The translations under genes and the position numbers were made by a program. Below are positions 9,294-17,534 of a stretch of DNA of 30,427 nucleotides, in pieces; the first letter of the stretch is position 1, and each line of letters opens with the position of its first letter. The DNA is from a virus, in IMG/VR virus record IMGVR_UViG_3300014501_000055, positions 1 through 30,427 of that record. The stretch is one strand, 5' to 3'. The notes under the pieces were generated by a model that saw only the letters and a program-made list of their open reading frames with translations, made no database searches and was not told the origin of the DNA.

Positions 9294-11846
9294 CTAAATA
9301 CTCGCCTCCAAACCGATCTCATGCACCAAAAGCGGCCCCGGCGTATCCTTGATGATGCACACCCTTGGGTCATAGGCACGGCCAATCGGACGCCAGCGCT
9401 GCGCTTCCTCACGCAGCGGCGGCGGATTTGTCACGATGTCGCCCATGTTCCAAGCCGGCACGCGCCGCGTGTTCATGATGGCACCTAGCGCGGGCGATGT
9501 CGGCGTGATCGGGCCTGAGAACAATCGCGCCATCAGAAAGCCGGTCGAGTTTGAGACATACACCGCCATGCGCGACACCCGGCGCTTGAACATTCGCTGA
9601 TGCACACTTTGGCCCGGTGCGGCGTCAGGAACGAACGGCTCAAGCGTTGCCGTCCACGGTTGCCCGGCAACGAGTTGCGCCGAGGCAAGATTTTCGCCGC
9701 CGTTGTTCTGCGGAATAATATTGCCGTTGGCATCGACATGATACGTGCCCATCATCCGTGTTGACTGATCCATCAGCGTGACCGTGCTGTTCGGGCCGGG
9801 GAAATAATACAGCGGGCCTTTGCCTCCCGGCGGTGTGAACGGCGCGGGCAACGCATTCACCGGCAATGCACCGTCGACGTATTGCGTGTTGTCGAGCTTT
9901 TCGACCACGCTGACAGCCGTTACGCCGTTGGGCGCGTAGCTTGTCGTGAAAATCAGGTCTGCGCTCTGAGCCGAAATCCATTCGACAGTGCCCGCGCCAT
10001 TCCACGGCAGCCAGCCGACTTTCGGCTTTCCCTCCGGGCCGGGATCAAGCAGCCCTTGCCGAACCGCATACTTGCCGGTGACGATAGAGCCGTTCGTGAG
10101 CAGGATGTAAGCGTACAATTCCTCGAATTGATTGGTCGCGCTCGGAATCGCAATCGCAATCGGCGGCGACGCCGTGAACAGATGCGAGTGAAATTCCGAG
10201 ATATTGTCGATCACATAGGGCCGATAGTACGCACCCGGCGCCTGCACGGCGGCAATCGCAACGCCGCCGGCCTTCACATAGATAATTGATTGCTCGGCAG
10301 GTTGCGGCCGGACGTTGGGCAAACAGCCCTGTTCGCTGAGAAGATTGAAAGACACCGATCCGGGCACCAGCGGGTTCGTGACCGTGATCGGAATGTAATA
10401 AACTGCGTTGTCGCAGAAAACGAATTCTGACGATTCCATGCCGGGCTGCACGAACAACACTTGAGACTTGCCGGGCACGATCTCGAATATCGCATTGTTC
10501 GGCAGCGCCGCGACGTATAAATCCGTCGGCAATCCAATTGCCGACCACGCCAAGCCGGACGGCACCGAAGGAAAATTGCAAAGGCCGAGACGGCCCTGAT
10601 CGTAAAACACGGAAGTCGGATAGCCCCAATAGGCATTCATGACCTCATTGTCCCAAACCGACACTGCCTGTGGCGGCTCGGAAGCCACAACCGAAATCGT
10701 TGCCGATCCCGATGGACCGACGACGGTTTCAGCAACAAAGACCGCAGCAAAGCCGGTAGCGGATGGCAGAATTTGGACAGTGAGATATGTGCCGCCGGCG
10801 CCGAGCGATGTGACCGCGCTGCCGCCAGTCCCGGTGACAATTTCGGAATTTTGGAAAAGCGTGCTGGTGCTGAGCGCGACCGTCGCAACCGTGGCGTTTC
10901 CCGAACTGCCATAATAAATGTTGGTGACAATACCGGTCGCCCCTGACGTTCCGCCCGTCACGCCGGTCCCTAACGGAAAATCAGCGAGCGTATTGCCGGA
11001 AAATTCTAGGATTTGCTGGCTCGGTCCCGATGCTACGATACCGATGGCGCCAGACGTTGCGCCCTTGATTTCGTCGCCGACATTGAAAGCACCGACCGTC
11101 GCCGAAATCGTCAACTGCTGCCCCGGCGGCAGCGGTTCGATAACCGTCGCCGTCCCGGAAATTGAACTTGCCACCGCCGTAAGCAAAAGCTGGCGCTGGC
11201 AGAAACGCAACCGTGTGCCGATCATGGCCGTCGCGAGAACCGGCGCTGAAAATACAATCGTCACGCTGCCGGTGATCGCGCTCGGCTGCATCGTAATGTT
11301 CTGTGGCGATATACGATAAAATGCCGTGCGCTTTTGGCCGCCGCCGAGCACGGTTTCCGCATAAGTCGAAAGCGTCCACGTCGAGGTCTGCGAGACGCCA
11401 TTCCACATCAAGACCTGCGGAACATTTGCCGGAGCGCCGTCGCCATAGAAAATATAGATCGCAAGTTGCGAGCCGGCGGCAACAACATAGGAAATATTTT
11501 TGACCGTCGCGCTCGTCCATGGAATTGCCGTCGTGCCATCGCCCTTTACGGCCGACGTAAAGACCTGCGTGCCAGCGGCGTTGTAAATCCGCAGATACCC
11601 CGCGCCGAACACCAAATAAAAGATGTTGCCCGGCGACATCAGCACTTCTTCGACGCGGCCAGTTTCGAGAAACAGCGCCGAGCGGCCGGGACGGTTCTTT
11701 ACCTGTCCGCCGCTAAGGACGCGCCAGTTGGCCGCCTGCCGCGCGCCAATCTTCATCATCGGATTTTCGTCGGCACGCTTCATCGATTCGTCGAGTTCGC
11801 CCGCCGAAAAGTCCCGCTGCGCTCCGGTGATCTTTGGTATTGCCAT
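9294..11846 (-). CDS. Tail tubular protein B (T7 gp12-like nozzle protein)
   Basis: The 850-residue protein opens with the family signature: ITGAQRDFSAGELDESMKRA, then GARQAANWRVLSGGQVKNRP, matching the conserved S-x-G-E-L-x...N-x-x-x...GG-x-x-x-RPG pattern of podovirus tail tube B proteins. The rest is beta-rich with many Gly/Thr/Val repeats. It begins 9 nt after the stop of tail tubular A and is followed immediately by the gp14-like gene, the standard A-B-internal-protein order. Several internal GATSGAIGIV/GGTSGATGIV repeats (residues about 260-310) suggest a duplicated small beta element. It would form the distal tail nozzle to which fibres bind. Confidence 0.85.
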   Translation of the reverse strand: MAIPKITGAQRDFSAGELDESMKRADENPMMKIGARQAANWRVLSGGQVKNRPGRSALFLETGRVEEVLMSPGNIFYLVFGAGYLRIYNAAGTQVFTSAVKGDGTTAIPWTSATVKNISYVVAAGSQLAIYIFYGDGAPANVPQVLMWNGVSQTSTWTLSTYAETVLGGGQKRTAFYRISPQNITMQPSAITGSVTIVFSAPVLATAMIGTRLRFCQRQLLLTAVASSISGTATVIEPLPPGQQLTISATVGAFNVGDEIKGATSGAIGIVASGPSQQILEFSGNTLADFPLGTGVTGGTSGATGIVTNIYYGSSGNATVATVALSTSTLFQNSEIVTGTGGSAVTSLGAGGTYLTVQILPSATGFAAVFVAETVVGPSGSATISVVASEPPQAVSVWDNEVMNAYWGYPTSVFYDQGRLGLCNFPSVPSGLAWSAIGLPTDLYVAALPNNAIFEIVPGKSQVLFVQPGMESSEFVFCDNAVYYIPITVTNPLVPGSVSFNLLSEQGCLPNVRPQPAEQSIIYVKAGGVAIAAVQAPGAYYRPYVIDNISEFHSHLFTASPPIAIAIPSATNQFEELYAYILLTNGSIVTGKYAVRQGLLDPGPEGKPKVGWLPWNGAGTVEWISAQSADLIFTTSYAPNGVTAVSVVEKLDNTQYVDGALPVNALPAPFTPPGGKGPLYYFPGPNSTVTLMDQSTRMMGTYHVDANGNIIPQNNGGENLASAQLVAGQPWTATLEPFVPDAAPGQSVHQRMFKRRVSRMAVYVSNSTGFLMARLFSGPITPTSPALGAIMNTRRVPAWNMGDIVTNPPPLREEAQRWRPIGRAYDPRVCIIKDTPGPLLVHEIGLEASI

Positions 11847-11855
11847 GGGCTATTC

Positions 11856-12599
11856 TCAGCCCGGCAGACCCCCGCCGCCGCCCCAGCCGTCAATGCCGAT
11901 CGGCGGCCATGGCCTTCTAATGCGGCGGGATGCGGAAATGCGACAATTAAACATCATCCGCTTGGGCTTCTGCTGGTCGTACCGGGTGCGCGCCTTTTGC
12001 AGCATCGACTCGCCGGCCATCCACATCTTGTCGCCTTCGGCCGGGTCCTCATGCAGCCCGCGATAGATGCCGGACATGACGAAGCTTTGCAGCGCGAGGA
12101 TGAGCGTCGGCGTGCCGGACGTGGAATCGCATAGCGCGCCGGAATTGGAGATGTATTTGAGCGTGATCGTCGCTGGCGCGATGCCGCTATTGGGAGGCGG
12201 CGGCGGCGGGCCGCCCATCGCATTGGTAACGATCACCGGGCCGCTCGGCGTGCCCATGATGTCGTAGAGCGTCAATTGATTGGTCGTGGCGCTGGTCGGG
12301 TCGCCCACGTCCTGATTGATCTTGAGCCAAACGATGTGAACGCAGTCGTTCGGGATCGGATAGGCGGTGTCCCAATCGGTGTCCTGCGGCGCGGTCGGGC
12401 TCGGCTGTAGCGTCACGACAAGGGCGGCATAGCCCCAATTATGGCTCTCCATCGCGTAGGCAAGCCCGCGCTGATAGGCCGGATCGCAGATGTTCCATTC
12501 GTCGCTGCCGTCATCGGCAACCGCCACGCCGTCGTCGCCAGTCGCGGCAAGCGCACTGTTTATGATGCCGAGCTCATCGATCGGAAACTGGTAGGCCAT
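11856..12599 (-). CDS. Tail tubular protein A (T7 gp11-like adaptor/gatekeeper)
   Basis: The 247-residue protein contains the family hallmarks: ELGIINSALAATGDD at the N-terminus, ANA-type helix RGLAYAMESHNWGYA, and DWDTAYPIPNDCVHIVWL, which matches the tail tubular A pattern of W-x-x-x-Y-x-[IL]-P-x-D. The C-terminal helix LQSFVMSGIYRGLHEDPAEG is also typical. It caps the portal and connects to tail protein B. A poly-proline insertion (residues about 131-136) and a glycine run near the C-terminus are unusual. A GGGAG-like Shine-Dalgarno lies about 11 nt upstream. It follows the recurrent motif copy B. Confidence 0.85.
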   Translation of the reverse strand: MAYQFPIDELGIINSALAATGDDGVAVADDGSDEWNICDPAYQRGLAYAMESHNWGYAALVVTLQPSPTAPQDTDWDTAYPIPNDCVHIVWLKINQDVGDPTSATTNQLTLYDIMGTPSGPVIVTNAMGGPPPPPPNSGIAPATITLKYISNSGALCDSTSGTPTLILALQSFVMSGIYRGLHEDPAEGDKMWMAGESMLQKARTRYDQQKPKRMMFNCRISASRRIRRPWPPIGIDGWGGGGGLPG

Positions 12600-12651
12600 G
12601 CGCGACGATGCTCCCGGAGTTCATGTGCGGCAACGCACGCCGCCCCGTCAT
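12574..12651 (-). CDS. Possible 25-aa coupled ORF before tail tubular A
   Basis: The ATG overlaps the stop of the TPR-like gene (ATGA) and 25 codons follow, beginning MTGRRALPHMNSGS and overlapping the start of tail tubular A. It contains motif copy B. Like the ORF at 1245-1472 it encodes Arg-Ala-Leu-Pro from the motif. It could be a coupling peptide or only an untranslated spacer. Confidence 0.2.
   Translation of the reverse strand: MTGRRALPHMNSGSIVAHGLPVSDR
12630..12639 (-). promoter_or_regulatory. Recurrent late motif CGTGCGTTGC, copy B (before tail tube genes)
   Basis: The minus strand reads GCGTGCGTTGCC, 30 nt before the tail tubular A start, in the 48-nt gap between genes. Same orientation as the other four copies. 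Confidence 0.45.
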
Positions 12652-13115
12652 GGGGCCACGCCGCCATTCGCCGGATTGGCGTTCACAAGAAGCGAAAGCG
12701 GCCGATGCGGCCGGAATGCCCGCATAATCAGCAATTCCTCCTTCACGCCGGTCATATTGCCGTCCTCGTAATAGAGGCTGGCGAGTGCCCGGTGCAGGTC
12801 TATGGAATAAAAGTCCGCGTTCAATTCTTCGCGCAAGGCAGCTTCGGCATCGGGGCGAGAACCCTGCCAGCGCGTGCGGGCATAGTATTCGACTACGCCG
12901 CGCCGGAACCGGCAATCAAACGGATAGGCCAGTTTGGCGCGGGCCAGCAATACCAAGGCTTCGTCGTGCTGCGCTTCCGGCAAGCGCCAGGCGGCGGCTA
13001 ATTCGCTCTCCGCGTAAAGCCGCGCCGAGCCGTAGAGGCAGGCGGCGGCGACAAGCATTCCCCGCAGCAACAGCAAGCAGGGCCGATGGAATCGCCGTAT
13101 GAAGTGGAAATTCAA
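12648..13115 (-). CDS. TPR-like partner/C-terminal part of the O-antigen-ligase-like protein, +1 frame
   Basis: The frame starts at a TTG (13115) with GGAGG six nt upstream; an internal ATG lies at 13058. It overlaps the O-antigen-ligase-like gene by 200 nt in the +1 frame. From residue 20 it reads MLVAAACLYGSARLYAES, a membrane helix, then a helical-repeat region (ALVLLARAKLAYPFDCRFRR, ALREELNADFYSIDLHRALA, SLYYEDGNMTGVKEELLIMR) with the spacing of TPR units. Bacterial Wzy/WaaL/PglL-type ligases often end in such a last helix plus TPR-like tail, so this is probably the displaced C-terminus of the gene before it. Either the gene is split by a one-base insertion in a GGGG run (13060-13063), or the two parts are made separately or by frameshifting. 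Confidence 0.6.
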   Translation of the reverse strand: MNFHFIRRFHRPCLLLLRGMLVAAACLYGSARLYAESELAAAWRLPEAQHDEALVLLARAKLAYPFDCRFRRGVVEYYARTRWQGSRPDAEAALREELNADFYSIDLHRALASLYYEDGNMTGVKEELLIMRAFRPHRPLSLLVNANPANGGVAP

Positions 13116-14079
13116 AACACCCCTCCGTCATGAAGGCCAATAGCACCAAGCGTTCCGGGCCGAACGGCGCCATGAGCGCAAGGCCAAGGATGGCGAGATA
13201 GAGCAGCACGCCTGGACCGAGCTCATAGGCCATCTCGAGCACGTCATTGTGAGCATGATATGGGCGTCCCCAAAAATCATCGAATGCGATTTCGTGGCTC
13301 GGGTAGCGAGCATAAAACGAGCCGAGGCCCGCACCTAGCGGCGTCATACCGCGTATCGTATCGGACCATATCGCGAAGCGTTGCAAGATCGAACTTTGCC
13401 GGGCTGTCGTTTCCTCGTGAATGAGCCAGCCACCCGCAATCACGCCGACGCATAAAAGCACCACAGCGGCAATTTTCGATCGCGTCCAGATCAGGCCCAA
13501 TAACGCCACGCCCACCGCAATGATCGAGCCCCGCGCCATGGGCAGGAAAACCGCCGGAAACGCCGCCGCAGCAAGCCACAACGGCCCGCAGACCACGAGT
13601 GCCACCATCGTCAGGACGGCCGGCTCGGCAAGCCCATGCTTGTTAGCAAAAAATCCGGCGGGCGGATTGAGTTGCACAACGCCGTCAAAACCGAACCATT
13701 GCGCGACCGCAAGCGCACTGTTGACCGCAATGCCAATCCCGAGGCCAATATAGATTGGCCGCAACGATAGCATCGCACCGCCGACGACAAAGAGCCCGGC
13801 GCAGATCAATATCCGCAAGAATTCATCGACGCCTTCATAAATTCCTTCGCTCCAAAACAGCGATAGGGCCGCCCAGGCGATAAAAGCGATGCCAAGCCAA
13901 TGCTCGGCGCACATCTTGACGGGGATGAACAATGCCACGCACGCCGCAACGGCAAGCATCGGAAAGCGCAGCGCGCCCGGATCGCTCCATCCCGGCACAA
14001 ACGCAATGCAAAGGCTGAAAGAAAAGACCCCGGCGATTAAGCCGGGGTCCAGTCGGGGGAGGTTCTTACGCAGCAACAT
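12916..14079 (-). CDS. O-antigen ligase/polymerase-like polytopic membrane protein (Wzy/WaaL type)
   Basis: The 387-residue protein has about ten hydrophobic segments and a large loop carrying the family signature: GLGSFYARYPSHE, then RPYHAHNDVLEMAYELG, matching the H-x-HN-x-x-L-x-x-x-x-E-x-G motif of Wzy_C-type O-antigen ligases and polymerases, and later FEFPLHTAIPSALLAVAAG. These enzymes join or polymerise lipid-linked sugars on the periplasmic face of the inner membrane. In a phage this suggests change of the surface polysaccharide of a lysogen or infected cell. After AAG, at about position 13064, the sequence turns Arg-rich (NACRRRLPLRLG) and unlike the family, while the natural continuation is in the +1 frame. 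It lies inside the late structural operon, between cement and tail genes. Confidence 0.75.
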   Translation of the reverse strand: MLLRKNLPRLDPGLIAGVFSFSLCIAFVPGWSDPGALRFPMLAVAACVALFIPVKMCAEHWLGIAFIAWAALSLFWSEGIYEGVDEFLRILICAGLFVVGGAMLSLRPIYIGLGIGIAVNSALAVAQWFGFDGVVQLNPPAGFFANKHGLAEPAVLTMVALVVCGPLWLAAAAFPAVFLPMARGSIIAVGVALLGLIWTRSKIAAVVLLCVGVIAGGWLIHEETTARQSSILQRFAIWSDTIRGMTPLGAGLGSFYARYPSHEIAFDDFWGRPYHAHNDVLEMAYELGPGVLLYLAILGLALMAPFGPERLVLLAFMTEGCFEFPLHTAIPSALLAVAAGNACRRRLPLRLGAALRGERISRRLALAGSAARRSLGIAGPRQTGLSV

Positions 14080-14082
14080 AGA

Positions 14083-14688
14083 TCAGTAGTACCCGTACAC
14101 GATTGTCACGTTCATCAAACCGAGCCACGCTGACGTACCCGAACTGAAATACAGGGTGTGCGTGGTTGGCGGGCTGGTCGACGGGAACACGCTCTTGAGC
14201 CGGCTGACTTCCGGCGTAAACACCAATCCGGAAGCTGGCAGATTGCCGCCGCTGAGAACGTCAACGCCGCCCGAAGTCGTGCCGATTTGCAGGCTGTTGA
14301 TCGATGACCCGCTGGTTTCGTTGAAGATAATATCGCGGATGAACGTGCCGACCGGCAATATCATCGAGAATGCCGCGGCGTTTCCAGTCGATTCCATCGC
14401 TCCATAGGGCGATCCGAGCGCGAAGCCCTGCGACAGGAACCAGCCGACATCCGCCGCCGCGGCAACCACGCATCCCTGACCGTTCGTCGTGTAAGACGTT
14501 GACGTATTCGGGTTGGTGTAGCGCCGCGGGCCGACCGCACCGTTAGCGGTTGAGGGCGCACAGAGGTTCAGCGATGCCGCATGTGCCGGCGCATTCGGCA
14601 GCAGCAACAGCATCAGCGCGAATATAGCGACCAAGATGAAGTCGCTATAAATGCGCAGAGCGGGCATATAAGAGCGGATGACCTTCAT
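14083..14688 (-). CDS. Exported protein of unknown function in the late operon
   Basis: The 201-residue protein has a clear signal peptide: basic start, hydrophobic FILVAIFALMLLLLP and cleavage site APAHA/AS at about residue 37. The mature part begins SLNLCAPSTANGA and contains YTNPNTSTSYTTNGQGCVV, then AAAADVGWFLSQGF; the remainder is beta-rich and Ser/Thr/Gly-rich, like a virion decoration or receptor-type protein. Two cysteines in the mature part (LCAPS, GQGCV) could form a disulphide. The gene is joined to the 175-aa gene by ATGA overlap and followed 3 nt later by the O-antigen-ligase-like gene. I do not recognise the family. Export to the envelope is inferred from the leader. Confidence 0.7.
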   Translation of the reverse strand: MKVIRSYMPALRIYSDFILVAIFALMLLLLPNAPAHAASLNLCAPSTANGAVGPRRYTNPNTSTSYTTNGQGCVVAAAADVGWFLSQGFALGSPYGAMESTGNAAAFSMILPVGTFIRDIIFNETSGSSINSLQIGTTSGGVDVLSGGNLPASGLVFTPEVSRLKSVFPSTSPPTTHTLYFSSGTSAWLGLMNVTIVYGYY

Positions 14689-15212
14689 TGACGTGCCTCC
14701 TGATCGCCGAATACCGGATCACGGCGCTTGATGGCAGCGAGATCGGCGTCGCCTTCCGCCATGCGGCGCATATTCTCGGCATGACCCTTGCCGGGCTTCA
14801 TGCCGACCGGCAGGCCGCCGTTCTTCAAGCTGGTGTAACCGCGAGTGCGTGCGGAGATGCAATATCGATGTGCGTCGTTCTTAAGCGCATCGCTGGCGTC
14901 GGCCGACCACATGCTGATTTCATACGGGCCACCGTAGCGCACCGCGAAAGCATCGAATGCGGTCTTGTCGGCGCGATAAGCTTTTACCGCCGTTTCATAA
15001 TCGAGGATCTGCTCGCGGAAATCGACCATGGCTAGATCGAACGCGGGTTCGCCCTCTTTGCCGGCCGGCATCTGTGGGCGCTTCGGCATCTCAGGCTTTT
15101 TCGGCCCCAAGTCCCACAGCCACACCCGCGACGCCGCCTGATCGGCCAGTGCAGCGAAGTCGGCACCACCGCCGGTCAGCTTCGTGTGTTCCGATATGGA
15201 AACGTCAGCCAT
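14685..15212 (-). CDS. Hypothetical late protein, paralogue-like to the next gene (175 aa)
   Basis: The ATG overlaps the upstream stop by one base (TAATG). The soluble, charged 175-residue protein has VWLWDLGPKKPEMPKRPQMP at residues 30-49, a helical part FREQILDYETAVKAYR, then YGGPYEISMWSADASDALKN with RYCIS following. Two of these blocks have counterparts in the neighbouring 168-aa protein: WDxGP, and GP-x4-M-x-x-x-DA-x-x-AL...RY. The pair therefore looks like an old tandem duplication. No domain recognised. Position after the cement gene suggests a head-associated or host-directed late protein, but the sequence does not show which. Confidence 0.7.
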   Translation of the reverse strand: MADVSISEHTKLTGGGADFAALADQAASRVWLWDLGPKKPEMPKRPQMPAGKEGEPAFDLAMVDFREQILDYETAVKAYRADKTAFDAFAVRYGGPYEISMWSADASDALKNDAHRYCISARTRGYTSLKNGGLPVGMKPGKGHAENMRRMAEGDADLAAIKRRDPVFGDQEARQ

Positions 15213-15718
15213 TAGTTGTCCCTGTATTGACGAGGCGACGGATTGGGAAATACCGGCCTGCGCGGCGGCTGCGGTTCATCCTCGTCGGCAGCCGCCTTGA
15301 CGCGGCGCTTCGCCATTACGGTCGCGAATGCGACCTTGCGATCGGCAGCAAGTTGCGCGGCAGCGGCGTATTCCTCGGCACGCTTCTTCGCTTCCTCGCG
15401 CCGCTTGACGATCTCGGCAACCTCGGCTTCGACCTCGGAATCTCCTGCACCGAGCTCGATCGCATAACGCTTGGGCTCGACGGCGAGCGCGTGGCCGGCA
15501 TCGCTGGCGTGCATCGTCAACGGCACCGGGCCGGTGTTATCGCTGCGCCATTTTGCAACTTCGGCCTTGTGTCTGGCCTCGGCCGCCTTGTGTTCGTCAC
15601 TGTCGGGCGGCAGATCGGAATCGAATTCGTCAGGCGGTCCCTGATCCCACACGACGACGTTGCCGCGGGCATCAATATCGGAGGATAGAATGTGCGTGCG
15701 TGCCTGTGGTTCAGCCAT
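15212..15718 (-). CDS. Hypothetical late protein, paralogue-like to the preceding gene (168 aa)
   Basis: The chosen start is the ATG at 15718, which has GAGGA about five nt upstream; an ATG four codons earlier (15730) overlaps the cement-gene stop (ATGA) but has its purine tract too close. The protein has VVVWDQGPPDEF at residues 21-32, then GPVPLTMHASDAGHALAVEP and KRYAIEL at about 63-88, echoing the 175-aa neighbour. Residues about 93-140 form a Glu/Lys/Ala-rich coiled coil (EAEVAEIVKRREEAKKRAEE), and the C-terminus is Pro/Arg-rich. No family recognised. Confidence 0.7.
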   Translation of the reverse strand: MAEPQARTHILSSDIDARGNVVVWDQGPPDEFDSDLPPDSDEHKAAEARHKAEVAKWRSDNTGPVPLTMHASDAGHALAVEPKRYAIELGAGDSEVEAEVAEIVKRREEAKKRAEEYAAAAQLAADRKVAFATVMAKRRVKAAADEDEPQPPRRPVFPNPSPRQYRDN

Positions 15719-15726
15719 GATGATCC

Positions 15727-16335
15727 TCATTCCCTCGCCAGAACGGCGACAAATGCGCGGTAGGTGAGCGTGGCGCTATTGGCGACGGTGTGGTAAAGCG
15801 AGATGTATTCGTACTTGACGTTGTTCTGCTCGTTGGTGAACGGAATTTCGTACATCGAACCGCCGATCGAGGCCGGCGCTGGCGTGGTGATGCCGTTCAC
15901 GATGTCCTGACCGGCCGTGTTGCCAAATTCGATGCAACCCAAAACCGCGACGCCCAGCGTGGCACCGAAGTTCGGATCATTGGAACCGACGACAAAGACG
16001 CGGAACAAGGTCGTGCCGGTGAACAGTCCGCCCGTAACCCAGATCGGCACGACCGCATCGATGCGCGCCTGTTGCGGAATGATGCTGGCCGAGTTGGCAA
16101 TCGATGGCAGCGTGATCGTCACGCCCTGATTGCCGCCGAGATCGACAATGCCCTGGGCGCCGCCGTACTGCGCATAACCGCTTGCGGTGTACGATGCGGC
16201 ACCATCCGACAAACCCATATTGGCGTCGAAGGCATAATCCCGGTCGCCTTGCAGCATCATCAGGGCTGCTTGGGCGCTGTCCGTCATGCCGCGGATAATC
16301 GCGCGCCGGGAAACCGAAAGCTTTAGGTTCTTCAT
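15727..16335 (-). CDS. Capsid cement/decoration protein, Bbp16-like
   Basis: Start chosen at the ATG at 16335 (MKNLKLSVSRRAIIRG), with GAGGA about eight nt upstream and just past the capsid stop; longer readings would run into the capsid gene. The 202-residue, beta-rich protein has IVDLGGNQGVTITLP, SIIPQQARIDAVVPIWVTGG, TLFRVFVVGSNDPNF and near the end YEYISLYHTVANSATLTYRA. Gene order (scaffold, capsid, then this) and the final strand pattern recall the Bbp16 cement protein of Bordetella phage BPP-1. It would bind the outside of the shell and stabilise it. The comparison is from memory, not alignment. Confidence 0.65.
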   Translation of the reverse strand: MKNLKLSVSRRAIIRGMTDSAQAALMMLQGDRDYAFDANMGLSDGAASYTASGYAQYGGAQGIVDLGGNQGVTITLPSIANSASIIPQQARIDAVVPIWVTGGLFTGTTLFRVFVVGSNDPNFGATLGVAVLGCIEFGNTAGQDIVNGITTPAPASIGGSMYEIPFTNEQNNVKYEYISLYHTVANSATLTYRAFVAVLARE

Positions 16336-16349
16336 GGTCGGTATCCTCA

Positions 16350-17303
16350 TCAGGCCACGATTGGCGCGTTGGTCCAGGAAGTCAGGCGGCCGAGGCAATA
16401 CTTGTGCTCATCAACCAGACCGACATCCCAGGCGATATGCGTGCGGAACGTCTTGCGATCTTCCAGCAAGCCTACATCTTCCGGCGTCAGGTTACGGACG
16501 TAGATGCCGCGTAGCATGCCCTCGCCGAGCGTGATGCCGTAGAGCGAAGCCGTGACGGCCGAGCCGCCGCCGTTGCCGACCTCGTTGAATTGCAGCACCG
16601 GCACCTGATCGTCCTTGGGGTAGCCCCACAGTAACCGCAGGCCGGCGTAGCTGATCTTCGGCATGCCGACCTCATCCCAGGTCTGCATGACGAAGCCGGT
16701 GAGGGTCGAAGTGCGCGCCGCCTGAATCCACAGCGGCAGCGAAATGAACGGCACGAAGATGTAGGTGGTGCCGGACTTGCGCGAGATGTTGTTGAGGAAC
16801 TGGTCGAGATTGCCGAGCGACAGCGCGGCGCCGCTCGATGCCGTCGAGTTGTTGTAGAGCCGCCCGAACTTCTGGGCGCGGACTTGCAGGCCGTTGAACA
16901 CGCGCGGATTGGTCGATTGGTCGCCCTTGACAAAGGTATCGATCCACAAGCGCGCAAAGGCGGTGATGCCCATGCGTTCCTCGTAGTTTCGCCGCTCTGG
17001 GCCGTGACGATCCTGAATGGCGCGGTCCACGTCTATGTCGTGGTCGATGATATAGGTCGCCTCGTCGAACGGGCTGATCGTGCCGTGGCCGGTCGATGAC
17101 GCTTCGTTGATGGCGCGGAACACCGGAGTCGGCAGGACTGCCTCGCGATAGCCGACGTATTTTGAGCCACGCAGGCCCTCGAACGGCATGACCTCGAAAA
17201 CGTCACTGTATTGCGTGAACATTTCGATGATCGTGCGGCGGATGTCCTCATTGGAAAAACCCTTCGCATATTCGGGAAGGGTAATCAGATTCGAGACAGC
17301 CAT
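16350..17303 (-). CDS. Major capsid protein (podovirus HK97-fold type)
   Basis: The 317-residue protein contains features of podophage coat proteins: an N-arm leading to YSDVFEVMPFEGLRGSKYVG, an extended loop (RAINEASSTGHGTISPFDEA), the helix RNYEERMGITAFARLWIDTF, and a C-terminal RKTFRTHIAWDVGLVDEHKY followed by WTNAPIVA. It lies directly after scaffold and before cement, as expected. GAGAGGA about seven nt before the ATG is one of the strongest Shine-Dalgarno sequences in the cluster, fitting high expression. It would form the icosahedral shell. Confidence is high from order and length (about 320 aa). Confidence 0.85.
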   Translation of the reverse strand: MAVSNLITLPEYAKGFSNEDIRRTIIEMFTQYSDVFEVMPFEGLRGSKYVGYREAVLPTPVFRAINEASSTGHGTISPFDEATYIIDHDIDVDRAIQDRHGPERRNYEERMGITAFARLWIDTFVKGDQSTNPRVFNGLQVRAQKFGRLYNNSTASSGAALSLGNLDQFLNNISRKSGTTYIFVPFISLPLWIQAARTSTLTGFVMQTWDEVGMPKISYAGLRLLWGYPKDDQVPVLQFNEVGNGGGSAVTASLYGITLGEGMLRGIYVRNLTPEDVGLLEDRKTFRTHIAWDVGLVDEHKYCLGRLTSWTNAPIVA

Positions 17304-17318
17304 CGGTCAGTCCTCTCT

Positions 17319-17534
17319 TTAGGCAACACTGCCGCTTGCAGTGTAGGTGTAGGTCGCAAGAGCAGAATTTGGCGTGCCGACAGCATTAGTGCCGAGAACG
17401 GTTCCAGACGAAACGGCGCCCTGCGTCCGCTGTATCTGTGCGCCGAGCTTTTCCAATACCCGGCAAATATAGCCAGCCTCGGACGATTTCTTATCGAAAA
17501 CCTGATCGGCAATGGTGACGGTGAGGACGGTCAT
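17319..17534 (-). CDS. Small head-cluster protein (71 aa)
   Basis: The ATG overlaps the scaffold stop (ATGA) and the stop lies 15 nt before the capsid start, so it is embedded in the head operon. The protein begins MTVLTVTIADQVFDKKSSEA, has a short amphipathic helix (YICRVLEKLGAQIQRTQGAV) and ends in a small-residue, beta-prone stretch. No family recognised; a small minor head or decoration component is plausible from location. Confidence 0.65.
   Translation of the reverse strand: MTVLTVTIADQVFDKKSSEAGYICRVLEKLGAQIQRTQGAVSSGTVLGTNAVGTPNSALATYTYTASGSVA

Noticed and set aside
14083-16335. Diversity-generating retroelement as in BPP-1
   Set aside because: No reverse transcriptase frame and no template/variable repeat pair was seen in the window.
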